Shown piece after piece: positions 39,741-52,563 of a DNA stretch of 64,000 nt. The stretch comes from Amoeboaphelidium protococcarum (lineage: Eukaryota; Aphelidiomycota; Aphelidea). Below the pieces are notes generated by a model. The model had not been told where the DNA came from and did not search any database. It saw only the letters and a list, made by a program, of their open reading frames with translations. The stretch lies in assembly GCA_023515745.1 (NCBI GenBank), contig JALECJ010000257.1, positions 1,056,687 through 1,120,686 of the forward strand, written 5' to 3'. The position numbers and the translations under genes are program-made. Numbering within the stretch: position 1 is the first letter of the stretch; each line of letters opens with the position of its first letter.

Positions 39741-41126
39741 TCAAATCAGCTATTTCTCGCTCTGTGACTCTAACGGACACTTGCCGGAGTAGTCCAACAT
39801 CCAGGCGCCAATTTATCTCATTTCATTCATTTTATCAAATTCAGACTCATAATTTCCGTGATACGCCACCACTGTTTTTGCTGGACCTTTCGATTGAGGA
39901 TCCAACTTTATTGACTCCCCATTAAGGCTCTAATTTCTATATTGCACAAACTTCATTGCTGATGGGAACTCGCCGTCAATATGTCGTTACTTTACAATGG
40001 CTCCATTAGCAAATTACATCTGATCAAGGACGCGAACTTTCAACACTTCTTTAAAGTTAATAGTGTGATTCTAATAAGCAAATTTCTGCACCCACAGCGG
40101 CCATACGTGATAGTTGAATGCATACATGGTCTCTTTGTCACAATACTCCGGAGGCATTCCATTCCATCGAGGAAGACAGCGTGGTAATTTGCCAACTAGT
40201 AAAACTTTCGATACCCTCCAGTTCAAAATATTATCCACAGACCACTGATCATTACCACCCTTCACCTCCACATCGTAGCGTAAAGCTTAGAGGAAAGCAA
40301 TAGTATTGGGAGTTGACCGATAGAGAAACAGGCCACCACAAATCTTGGGAACTGTTTACTCACCTTCAAAGGGATCCACTTATTACCAATAGAACCGCCG
40401 AGCATCAGAAGAGTAAACCATATCAGGTGGGGAGTTTATAGCCGCTCGCTGTAAGAGATCAACTCTCTACCATGGACTCTTGGCAGCTGATAATAATTGC
40501 GTGTCAAATCGACCAAACTTTTTATATCCACGGTAATCATCCACTCCAAGACCAAGATTATCCACCACCCATGGCCATGGATCTCTATAAAATACAATGT
40601 CAGCGTCAACAAAAAATAAGTTTAGTCGCATCAGCTTCACAATCTTTAAAAAGAATCTGGGACGATAGACCATCATATTCTCTTTAGTAACTGCTCCAAA
40701 GTCAACCACCTCACGGTCATGGACGACAGCAAATCTTCGATCTTCAACCGCTTATAATCGCCGGTAAGTATCTTCATCATATGCCCACACCACGACTCTA
40801 TCAATCAGACTCTCATTGATTCTACGCAGAGAGCAGAGCATGTTATTTAAATACTTTGTGCCGCCGCCAATCTGAACAATCATCACTGTGTTATTCACCG
40901 CTCGCTCATAGAGCATACTGCAATTCATAGAGCACGTCAGAGTCTACAGCGTGTACTCCTAGCTGTACTGAGCATCCATCTCATCGATCGTGAGAGGCTT
41001 AGTCTACCGACACTATGATAATATCACTGCTACACAAACGCCAATAACCAGAAGCAATCCGCACACTTTTAGTAACCACTTCTTAGGCCAAGGCTAAGAC
41101 ACTGGTTTACTAAGCTTATCATACAT
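39741..41126 (-). CDS. Type II membrane glycosyltransferase with DXD motif (GT77-like)
   Basis: A 461-aa frame with a short cytosolic N-terminus, one signal-anchor (WLLKVCGLLLVIGVCVAVIL, residues 17-36) and a lumenal domain. The catalytic part has MNLMV...LFFVDADIVFYRDPW-type order with the DAD metal-binding site. Later come SVDNILNWRVSK and a conserved HGNYESEFDKMNEM near the end. This is the layout of nucleotide-sugar transferases of the GT77/'nucleotide-diphospho-sugar transferase' group in the Golgi. Donor and acceptor are unknown. Start is the first ATG of the frame. Confidence 0.8.
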
Positions 41127-41849
41127 GATGGTCCTTATATATATATCTTTCTATTAAATTAAAAATCCCAAATTTAATTTGCTAATGAGCAGGTGAGCGA
41201 GAGTTTGATGCCTTTATTATAATTGGAATGAATACAGTAAGTCGATCACAATACAGACGGACAAGAATGTTTACCGATGACACAGAGACAGTAAACAGCC
41301 AGACAAAAAACCAACAGCACGCACAATGTGGAATTGACAGAGACTGACTGGGTGATCAGTGAACTAAATTCACAGCAATTACAAAGCTATGCAGTTGTAT
41401 AGCCCGCTGGATAAAGTTTATAAAGTGGCTTGCTTCGGGAAAGGAGTAGACGCGAAGCTAAAAACTTGGTCTTTCTCACTTTGATCGATTGGGTGGTGAG
41501 GACGGAGAACGAAGAAAATGCGGCAAGAAGATTAGCTGAAGCGATACCCCTCTCGTCGTTCCTCGAGTTACGCGTCTCTTCTTCATTGTTGATAAAACTG
41601 TCTCATCCACTGTTTAGTGATTATATTTATCTTGAAGCTCTACTAAATAGTTAATTATTATTATTGCTGCCGAAAGTATACTGAAAAGCGTTTTTAGGCT
41701 AATTTGTAATGTTGTTGCAAGAACTTTTTTGCTCAATGATTTTAAAATTGGCAGATACCGCCAGCGGCGATGAAAGTTTAGGTTGAGTCTTTCACCCATT
41801 TTGCTACTGAAGATTTTCTTTCTTTTCATTTACAGCAAAATTTGTATAG
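41127..41849. other. Gene-less region upstream of the glycosyltransferase
   Basis: About 720 bases hold the glycosyltransferase promoter. ACGCGT is at 41570-41575. An open stretch near 41430-41650 has no ATG start and no family resemblance, so it is not called. Confidence 0.4.
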
Positions 41850-42157
41850 GTAATTGCACTCGTCAGAGTGCGATTACCGGAAATTCCATTGTTGCGCCAC
41901 CTTTTTCTGAAACAACAATGACACGAACGAAGAGAGTGTTGTTGTTGTCAACTATATTGCACGAACGAAGAGAGTGTTGTTGTTGTCAACTATATTGCAC
42001 GAACGAAGTGAGGGTAATTAGAATAATGTAATTTCACGAGCTTGTGAGGGATATTACATTCAGCAAATTAATACGAATGTGTGAGTATTAATTGAACTTA
42101 ATGCGCAACAATGATTTTGATTTTCCGCTATCGCACATCTTCTGACAGTGCAATTAC
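41850..42157. mobile_element. Fold-back (MITE-like) element with imperfect inverted repeats
   Basis: The left arm at 41850-41898 and the right arm at 42103-42157 are imperfect inverted copies. In order they share GTAATTGCACT, GTCAGA, TGCGAT, CGGAAA and CATTGTTGCGC. Between them are two 38-bp direct repeats and a second nested hairpin (AATGTAAT...ATTACATT near 42027-42060, with TCACGAGCTTGTGA inside). It has no coding capacity. A clear target duplication was not seen at the ends. The structure is visible directly; the mobile nature is inferred. Confidence 0.65.
41925..42010. repeat. 38-bp tandem repeat, two full copies and one partial
   Basis: Copies at 41925-41962 and 41963-42000 are identical and begin GAACGAAGAGAGTG; a third starts at 42001 and diverges after about 8 bases. 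The repeat lies inside the fold-back element. Confidence 0.95.
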
Positions 42158-43065
42158 GAGTTAATTGCAGACTCAATGGCGTGTACAATGTAAACGGAAT
42201 TTTGAAGGGAATGGAAACATTGGTTTGAATATAAGCATGTCAACCTGTAATGGATGAAGTTATTCGTTGCCTAGTTTGCATGCTTAATCATTGTACTGAA
42301 ATTTTAGTGGTGCGAATTATCTCCACTTTGTTTATCCCCTTCTATTCATTTCTTTTACTAATCACATGAATGCAATATGCATTATTAGAAAGTTTTATAA
42401 TAATGTGCTTAGTAGAACTAAGAACACATAGTCACAACGTATCGAAGTATCTCAATAAGGTAACGGCCTACTTATCGCTATACGTGTCGGTAGCTTTTAG
42501 CAAGTTATAAGACGTTTATAATGAATTACTGCACCCAAAATTGAACTGGCTAAAGTCTCTATAAGCATGATATTTATAACGTCGATACTGTAGCTAAATC
42601 TGTAAGCCTGAGACAATTAAGTGTGAATGTCAATTGAAGACGCGTTTGCGATGTCCAAAGCATTATATGTACCGTATTTTCACTTCATCGTTAGACAGCG
42701 ATTTTCTAAAATCCTGCTGCTAGAGGGACGTAATAGAAGTCAGTAATTCAGTATGTTGTATCCTAGAATGTGTATGGAACTTCTGCTAACGTTAACAGCA
42801 CATTCACGTCACATTATACTTTATACAGCAATTTTATATTAAGGGGATGAATAACATCATGAAACAAGGCGCGTACATTTCAAAGAGGAATGAGTAACTA
42901 AATCCTTGGACTAATCCTGGTCTGTAAATCTTAAATATCTAGTTTATAAATGTCTTTAAACTAGCTCTTAGTTATGTTTATAGTGTTATAGAATGCTTCA
43001 TGAAGAAAGAATGAGTTAAAGAGAATCTTCAACATCAAGTTCGTTTCAAGATTAGAGAATTCGTT
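42158..43065. other. Gene-poor A/T-rich region
   Basis: About 900 bases contain no frame with family resemblance. There is one ACGCGT near 42643. This stretch lies between the fold-back element and the Fanzor gene and could belong to a larger mobile unit. Confidence 0.35.
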
Positions 43066-43371
43066 TCAGAAAAGAGTGGAATTCACGAAAAATTCTCGTG
43101 CATTTTACACGCGAGAATGCAATTACAACATATACTGCATCCACATAATCGTCTTCCAGACGATATTAGCGGATGATTACTTTCTACTTTTCACAGAGTC
43201 CCTCTTGTTGCTGACTCGTCTCTTGCGTTCAGCAGCGTAAGCTGCATTTCCAGACAAAGGACGGTTCTCACTGTATGGCTCATCGGTAGATACAGTACTT
43301 TCATAGTCTTCCGCCTCTATAAACATACCAGAATCTAAGCTCTAGACTCCATCGGAGTTAATGGTATCCAT
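43066..43371 (-). CDS. Possible small basic protein downstream of Fanzor (weak)
   Basis: A 101-codon frame runs from ATG at 43369-43371 to TGA at 43066-43068. The first 65 residues look protein-like, with an acidic, Ser/Thr-rich part followed by a basic stretch (AAERKRRVSNKRDSVKSRK). The rest is less convincing and overlaps a hairpin (ATTCTCG...CGAGAAT near 43096-43124). It might be a first exon ended by the GTAATC after SRK, or chance, since long open frames are common when only TGA stops. Function unknown. Confidence 0.35.
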
Positions 43372-43533
43372 TTTACTGCTAAGAGTGACCGTTTTACGAG
43401 GCTGAAACGCAAGCGAGCAACTCGCGTGCTATATTGGTTGGAGTTGGTTGAGCTGGTTGTACATGACGGGCACATAATTCCTCAACAAAAATTATTCTTA
43501 AAAATATTTTATATATAACGTATAATATTTTGA

Positions 43534-45621
43534 TCAATCTGCACATCTTGCCAGTTAAATTCTATGACCATATTCTCTAGCGATCGGTATAAATTTAGTC
43601 GGCATATTCATTGGCGGTACAAGTCCTCCGCTTCTCTGCAATTATTCGCTTAAACTGTAAATATTGGCACCGCCCAAAAGGTCTGCGTGGTATTACTTGC
43701 CACAGCGGGGGCACTCTGATGAGTCCTTCTTGCGACGTACGAAACTTTCATCGCCACTGCGAGCGCACTCGTAGCACAGTCTGCTGGTCATGAGCTCGGG
43801 CACTATAAACACCATGGCATACTCATTTAAAATTTAAACCAGTCTTTACAATGCAAATTGTCCTTTTAAGGACCGGGTGCTATGCACAAAGTCGCCGTAG
43901 TAGACAGCAAACTAATCGCGCGCGGAAGTGTGGAGCACTTACACGCCAAGTATCTTCTTTACAACATCCAAATATGCGCGACGCCGGGCAAAAATCCTCT
44001 GCAATCTCAGCTCTAAGACATGCTCCTGAGAGTAATAGGAAAGTTCATCATCAAACAGGCGGTACCGTTCTTGAAGCATCATTTAAAAACGGTCGAAATC
44101 ATATGACTTCAAGCCAGCCCTCAACTGCTAAGCCTACTGAGTATGTTCAGCAATTTTGCGCGCCAATTCTTCAGTAATGCCAAGCTCATTAAATCTTTGC
44201 TTGGATATGACATGTTTCTCAGCATAGTCAAATTCAATAGCGTCCCAATATTGATTCTACTGGAAATCCGCTGGCCTGAAGATTGACACGTAATTATTAA
44301 GGCCCGGATCCACAGCCGCCTTCTTTTTACCCTCCAGTGAGATATTGGGAAAATCGTACCATATTTGCTGACATGAATATCGCCTTTGATCCTATGCTTA
44401 CCCATCTGCAGCATCAACATCCGCTTCCTCATTATGCAAGTCATCGTCATCTTCATCTTCATCTTCATCCTCATCTTCATCCTCATCTTCATCAACATAA
44501 ATATTTTGCACCTACAACTCTAGTCTTCGACGCTCGGCATCGCGCAGTTCATGCCCAGGATTCAGAACCACGCGTCGACACTAAACTACCACAGGAGCAA
44601 GAGCCTGATGACCACACTCAAAGAGGAATTATACAGTGTGAGAATCAGTGGAAATTCCATGCAGCTATCCATATTGCTGATGAGGTATCTGAAACAAATC
44701 CTCAAAGGACTTCCCAGGATATAATACTTGCAATCCACTTGAGTACAGCTTGAAAAAACATACGGACTTACTCGGTATTGGTAGCAGTGAGCAAAATTTC
44801 AAATCCTACTGCTCCAAGTACTGATTACAACGAAAGAACAACGGCAGATAGACGTACCATAATTTATCGTATACTTTAACCCTTCTGACCACATTGTAAG
44901 CAGCATTGTAATCATCACGCAGACGCAGTTATTCTCTGATGCGGCGCACGTCATCGATATAGGGACTTATAAACTCATGAAACAAATGCATATCACCATC
45001 AAGAACATTTTTATGCTTTTTTAGGCACGCCAAAAGATCCGGCGATAAATCATAACCATCCTCTTGATCTTCATTAACTATATATAGGCCAAGACTGATT
45101 TGTGAGATCAAATATGTTGACAGCTTTTTAACAGAATATCTGTCCAAGACAGAAGCATCGCAGTGGAGGAAATGTACCACAACGCGTTTCAAAACCTTCA
45201 TCAAATTCGAGGACAGATGATTGGTGGCGGCCAATTCATAATCATGCCAGACATTCTAATGAATAAATTAAAAATCTCGTCCCCTTCCAAATTATATCTT
45301 CTCAGCCACCCCGACAATTTCTTCATGAATATTGATAAATCTCGACGAGATTGGAGATCTATTTTGGCGCCGAAAACCTTGCGCAAATTCCTTGAAGAAA
45401 GAGCTTAACACATGAGCATCCAGCTAAGGATATTACTTATCAACGGCCCAATCCGTATGGCCGTGCAAAAAGTCCATCGCGTAATGATATACCGCGGTGC
45501 TTCCAAGAAATCTTAAGTAGTGATTGTCTAATATCGTCTACTTCAGCAAATTAAGCTCTTCATCTGTGCCTGCAAATACACTGTCCAAATTATCTTTAGC
45601 GGTGATAGTACGGTATTCCAT
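43534..45621 (-). CDS. Fanzor: eukaryotic TnpB-like RNA-guided nuclease
   Basis: One uninterrupted 695-aa frame (TAA/TAG as Gln, more than 20 times). The N-terminal 330 residues are helical and unrecognised; near 290-310 is the Fanzor-like block FCSLLPIPSKSVCFFKLYSS. An acidic run DEDEDEDEDE lies before the RuvC domain. RuvC-I is AAVDPGLNNYVSIF with D438. Later come VYYGDFVHSTRSLKGQ, RuvC-II VPELMTSRLCYEC with E609, a zinc ribbon CX2C-X17-CX2C and RuvC-III YHADLLGGANIYSL with D647. All three catalytic carboxylates and four zinc cysteines are in place. Known Fanzors cut DNA guided by an omega RNA, usually encoded near the 3' end. No transposase partner was seen. Confidence 0.85.
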
Positions 45622-46103
45622 ATTGATATCGGAGAATTGTGTTGATCAATTTGGGTGAAAACGCGGAAAAGGGGAGCCGTCAATTCTCATTCCAAATGTT
45701 CGTCCCAATCAATCGATGGGCTTGTCTAATGCAGTTGAAGAACAACACGATAATAAGTTCTCATATTGATAAGGATCTTAATTATATTAGAAGACGATAT
45801 GACAAGTAGAACGAAGAAGTTAATCTGATCTTAAGTGTTAATATTTTCATTGTGCTCATTGCGTTTGGTTCTTCACAGCCACAGGGGCACAGATGTACCA
45901 TTGATTGTGTTTCAAGATTGATCTGATGGCCAGGCACTTTAAGGGAGATGTTTCAATAGAAAAGTGGATTTATTTCAAGTATAATATGAGTTTATAGCTC
46001 CTGCTCCCGGTACATTATACGGTGATAATTAAAAGTTGTAAGTAAAAAGTGACCACAAAATTTTAACATGAAAAGCTAATATCATTTATCAATTTTCACA
46101 TAT
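45622..46103. other. Upstream region of the Fanzor gene
   Basis: About 480 A/T-rich bases with no gene recognised. No copy of the inverted repeat arms from 41.85-42.16 kb was found here by eye. Confidence 0.35.
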
Positions 46104-46603
46104 TCATATATTGCTATTCAACAGCGCCCTTTTTATTGCATTACTCGATAGTTAATATGGAGAATCGCGTATCAATTACTGCTTCTTGATCTTTAGTTAA
46201 TTGTATACATTCTCAATCGTAGAATCATCGAAAGGTTAGCCCCTTACCCGCTGGAACAACGCATCTATTAAATCTTAATCGATATCCTCTATGCCTATTA
46301 TAGCAAGGCGATTTCTGATTTGAAGACGCGTACTTACCGTTCTTCTTGTTCTTCTTTGTTACAAAGTTGGCCTTGATATAATTCTCTGGCTTCGTCTTGT
46401 CATCACGTCTATTGCGTAATATAGAAGGAAATTACACATTTGCGCTAGTATGCACTTATTGGTGACTTGTTACTACGGTGATGCGATGACTTGTCAATAT
46501 GATGATATGACGATTTGTCGTCGAACGTAATATTGACTTCTTTACAACAATATTAACACCTTGGTACTGAGCTGCATACCAATTTGGAAATGAGGCTCAA
46601 TCC
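46104..46603 (-). CDS. Unrecognised gene fragment with a probable intron
   Basis: Two adjoining segments look coding. The upstream one contains KTKPENYIKANFVTKKNKKN and ends at a donor GTAAGT (46337). The downstream segment reads GIEDIDQDLIDALFQRV and STIENVYNQLKIKKQ and ends at TGA 46104-46106. A 43-nt intron at 46295-46337 ending in TAG would join them. No start codon is clear; the upstream frame is closed by TGA at about 46603 without an ATG, so another exon may be missing. It resembles no family I know and may be a pseudogene. Confidence 0.35.
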
Positions 46604-47118
46604 ACTCTACTCGGTATATATTTTACAGATTTTATACACTAGCATATATATTCACTTTACATTTTGTGTAGAAATTGGAAGTATTTGTATCATTTATGGA
46701 CTGTACCAACGTATGCGATTGCAGCTAAAGTGGTATCCAATATGCTAAATGGATTGCCAGTGACAATGTTTAACGTTTTTAGGTGTGGTTGCAACTTGTT
46801 CTCGGTTGATTTAAAAGCAAGTGTTTAACCTGTCCAGGTCCACCTTTAGTACATTCTCTCGGTGGATACGGTTAACGGCTACTTTGATGTCAATTTTGAA
46901 TGTTGTTGCGGTTTAGCAGTGTTCGCGATAAACTGCTGTTATAGGTGCCACCAATATTTTAATTATTTATAATTTAATATACCTTTTAATACGCGTTTTG
47001 CATAAAGCTATTGATTCTATAGTTTCAATAAAGCAAAATTAAGCTTTTTCTTATCCCACAACTACAGTATATTACCACAATCAATTCAAGTAGTCACACA
47101 CTCACTCAAATGCATATA
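46604..47118. other. Gene-less region
   Basis: About 500 bases with only short frames. An ACGCGT site lies near 46992. Nothing else recognised. Confidence 0.35.
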
Positions 47119-48018
47119 TCAAGCCATGTCTTCATCATTGTTAATCTTTGGAGCCAGGTAGTATCTCAAATGGCCAATATTGTCCATCACATACTCAACC
47201 AACAGAGGCACATCTTGACTCATTCTGATGTTGACTCTCTTGGCAAGGGTGCTAGCCTTGGAAAATTAGCCCAAGTACTTGAGGGAGAACATTTGAGACA
47301 CGGCAGAGTCCAGGGTGATGATGGTTGGCTCATAATCAGCCTCCGCGTCACCCTTCTTCTTGCCACCTCTGCCCTTTTTCTAGGTGCTGCTTTCTTCTTC
47401 CTCATCCTCATCATCTTCGTCATCATCGTCAATAGCATAAGACTTCTTACCGGCATCCACGGTGCTGTTCTGCCTGATTGTGATTGTACCATTGCCGAGT
47501 TCACCTTCTACAGAGAATCTCACAGACTCCTTGTTCACCGAGATGACCATCGACTCGCCCAATGTGGCCAAGTCGCGACAAATACGTTGAAACTCTGCGG
47601 CACTCATGGTCACATTCGCCTCATAATCTGTGTCTGGAATAGCCAGGTGCTCCTGCTCGATGTCCATCAATTTGAGGTCATACTCGCCAACACGCTCATT
47701 TTTACCCTCAAACTTGAAGCCAATAACATCAGCGTCATCGCTAGCACTCAAGGTCAGCTTGTCCTAGTCAGTGGAACACTTCAAAATCTTGTTCATGCTC
47801 ACCACATTGATACCCAGAGTGATGTTTCGGTCACAGCGATAGACTTCAAAAGCCTCAGCACTCAGTAGCAAGGATACCAGAGCAACGTGAGCATTGTCCA
47901 TAGACTGCAAGAAGATACCCTGGTCGCTACAGTCCCAATTCACATCGGTGACGAGATCCTATATACTACCGAGAAGACGCTTAAATACCAACGCTTAAGT
48001 GAGAGTAGCTTCAAACAT
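47119..48018 (-). CDS. PCNA: PCNA sliding clamp with a charged insertion
   Basis: The 299-aa frame is about 40 residues longer than usual PCNA. Conserved blocks are all present: [29 protein letters not shown], the interdomain region, and the end [20 protein letters not shown] followed by PKI. The extra length lies in the second domain, about residues 196-228: an acidic run ([13 protein letters not shown]) followed by a basic, Gly-rich one ([10 protein letters not shown]). It replaces a short loop (in human near residues 186-194). PCNA rings tether polymerases to DNA, including pol eta encoded in this window. Confidence 0.96.
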
Positions 48019-48830
48019 ATTTCAATATGAATTATAATACTATGCAAATATATGGAGAGATAAATGTTTCCTCGTAGAAGTAAGAAGTACCAGGAGAGGA
48101 ACGCGACGTATTAACACGAAACTAAAACGCAACGGACTGAATTGCGGTAAAGACGGAAGGCATTTGGTTTCAGCGACTTTTATGATCCAAAAGGGAAATA
48201 GCTCAATGTTCTTCTAGGCGCCACTTGAATTATAATAAATGAAACAACTAGCAAGTCAGAGTCTTCGCCTTGAAAAGCGATTGTCTAGATAATGTAGCGT
48301 AAATTCTTTGTTACATCAAATTTACTCAATCAAACACCTAAGTGTGTTCTTTCGTCTTTGTACATCTTATCTCTACAGTATATTGCACCGTTTACAAAAG
48401 TGATTGATGGATCTTGACGCGAAAACAATTGTCAAAACTTTGAAAGAGTCCCTTGAGTAATGTAAAATATACAATCAATTTAATTGATAGATGTTCTTGT
48501 AGAGTTTGATGATCTATCAAAGTCGTATGATTAAGTGATTTCCATTCCAAGTGAGCGCGATTTGGGCAGTACCATCAATGCTGAAGGTATTTTCTTAAAT
48601 ATCATATCTTGTTATTGAATTTGTTTTCTTTTATTTTGAGTACTGTAGTGCAATTGAAGCAGTAAAATTTGGTAATGGACTGCAACAAGCTTATGACTAA
48701 ATTGGAAGCGTTAAAAGCAGTGTCGAAAAAATGAATGAATGAAGTAGGCCGAAAATACAATTTGAATTGCGCTCATTTACCATTTCAACCATCTAAAAAT
48801 CTATATATCTCCCAATTTATCACCATTACA
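48019..48830. promoter_or_regulatory. PCNA upstream region with ACGCG motifs
   Basis: About 810 bases before PCNA contain ACGCGA at 48101-48106 (about 83 bases upstream of the ATG) and ACGCGAAA at 48417-48424. Both resemble the MCB/E2F-type boxes that drive S-phase genes. No gene was recognised. Confidence 0.45.
48417..48424. promoter_or_regulatory. ACGCGAAA (MCB/E2F-like) site upstream of PCNA
   Basis: ACGCGAAA combines the MCB core and an E2F/SCB-type tail. It is about 400 bases before the PCNA start; a second core (ACGCGA) is nearer, at 48101-48106. Confidence 0.35.
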
Positions 48831-51272
<2,442 letters not shown>

Positions 51273-51440
51273 TATTGTTGATTCAATTAGTAGTATTATA
51301 GATAACACGAATAATAGAGAAGGGAGTTTAAATTTAAAGTACAGAATCAAGCTCAACAATATCAGGACTCAAAAGTCTATTTATAGAGAGATCAAAGCCC
51401 TCATTCGTATGGGCAGCACAGCAATCTTTAAACTCAAATA

Positions 51441-52410
51441 TCAGATTCTAAATCGCTTTGTTAGAGTAGCATTCTATGTACTCTTCTATTGTCTCACTTT
51501 TACATCAGTAGATAATGCGATTATTCTCTAGATATTCATCACCCATTCACTATATTGAGTAGCCAAAACTTCATAATCGGGAACCTACACACGGCATGTA
51601 TTTAGAAGAGTATGATAAAAGTCAAAGTATTATCAATTTTACCATTGAAACCATCCCAGTTTGATACACTCTTGCCTTTTTATCAGACGGCTACAGTGAT
51701 GGATTTATCGCATCTTGACTCTTTTCATCGCCCTCAGCTTAAATCGCTCTCTTTGGCTGTTTTCTCGCCGATGCCAGAAGCGTTTCAAACTCTTTGGCAT
51801 CAAGCTGAGAAAGAAACATCTTTACCGGCTATTACTCTATCAACTTACCCTTTATGGAATTCACTTCTTTAGTTGTCACTTACTAGCCATCACACAACTC
51901 CTTGACTTTTACTTTGAATTTTATCGCGTCACAAACCAGCAAAAAGTTGGCAATGAAAAGAGCAGTCTGCAGTTTCAGCTCTGCATGCCGACTGGTGTAC
52001 ATAGTATCCATGACCAATTGATGAAATTTCTAAAATGTACTCAGCAATGGTGAGCATCCGTATTTAATAGATAACTCATGATAAATGTCGCGGTCTTTAG
52101 CCTTCTCCCCTCCATCTAGCTTCATCGAACCAGAGTTTTTGATGATTGCCTATGAGCTTTAAATCTACTCCATGAAATCCTTTGAACTCAAACCACAACT
52201 TTTCACTAAAGCTTGCTGGTTATAATTAAAATTGAGATCTTTCAATGCCAGAGAGACGCTGACCGGCGCCAGTGAGACACCAGATAAGGAACTGCCATCA
52301 ATGTTTCTTTTCAAAATCCTCATGTACTCTGACGACTTGGCAACTGCCTACTTGAACTCTGCATCGGACAGCTCTGTTGAGCACTACTTTACAATTGTTG
52401 CAATATTCAT
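51441..52410 (-). CDS. ORC6: ORC6 origin recognition complex subunit (one intron; 3' end uncertain)
   Basis: Exon 1 (52410-51643) encodes 256 residues with the two TFIIB-like helical folds of Orc6: GVSLAPVSVSLALKDLNFNY with KSCGLSSKDFMEQIQ, and YGCSPLLSTFQKF with LKLQTALFIANFLLVCDAIK. A 58-nt intron (51585-51642; GTAAAA...GTGTAG) leads to exon 2 (51584-51441) with YEVLATQYSEWVMNIQRII, similar to the C-terminal Orc6 helix that binds Orc3. Total 303 aa. Another frame, open from about 51470 to 51340 (EYIECYSNKAIQNLIFEF), also looks coding, so a different splice end is possible. It lies 153 bases from ORC2. Confidence 0.7.
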
Positions 52411-52490
52411 TATTTATTTAGAACTGAAGTTCTCCGAGTGAAATGAAGGTTGAAACAACACGAGAAAGAGCGAGGCTTTCGAACGAGCAA

Positions 52491-52496
52491 ACGCGC
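52491..52496. promoter_or_regulatory. ACGCGC core upstream of ORC6
   Basis: The core lies 81 bases upstream of the ORC6 ATG, in the short gap to ORC2. Regulatory role inferred from the match to other S-phase genes here. Confidence 0.3.
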
Positions 52497-52563
52497 TTCA
52501 ATACAAATTCTGTATACAAAGTTTTAATGATAATATTCAACAGTCGTTCAATTCATACAAGGT

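Noticed and set aside
41430-41654. Possible small gene downstream of the glycosyltransferase promoter
   Set aside because: No ATG at the start, no recognisable motif, and frames of this size are expected by chance when only TGA stops.
45622-47118. Second arm of the fold-back element on the other side of Fanzor
   Set aside because: No match to the arm blocks GTAATTGCACT or CATTGTTGCGC was seen there; both arms lie within 41850-42157.
47110-47868. Open frame on the plus strand, about 250 codons
   Set aside because: Antisense shadow of PCNA.
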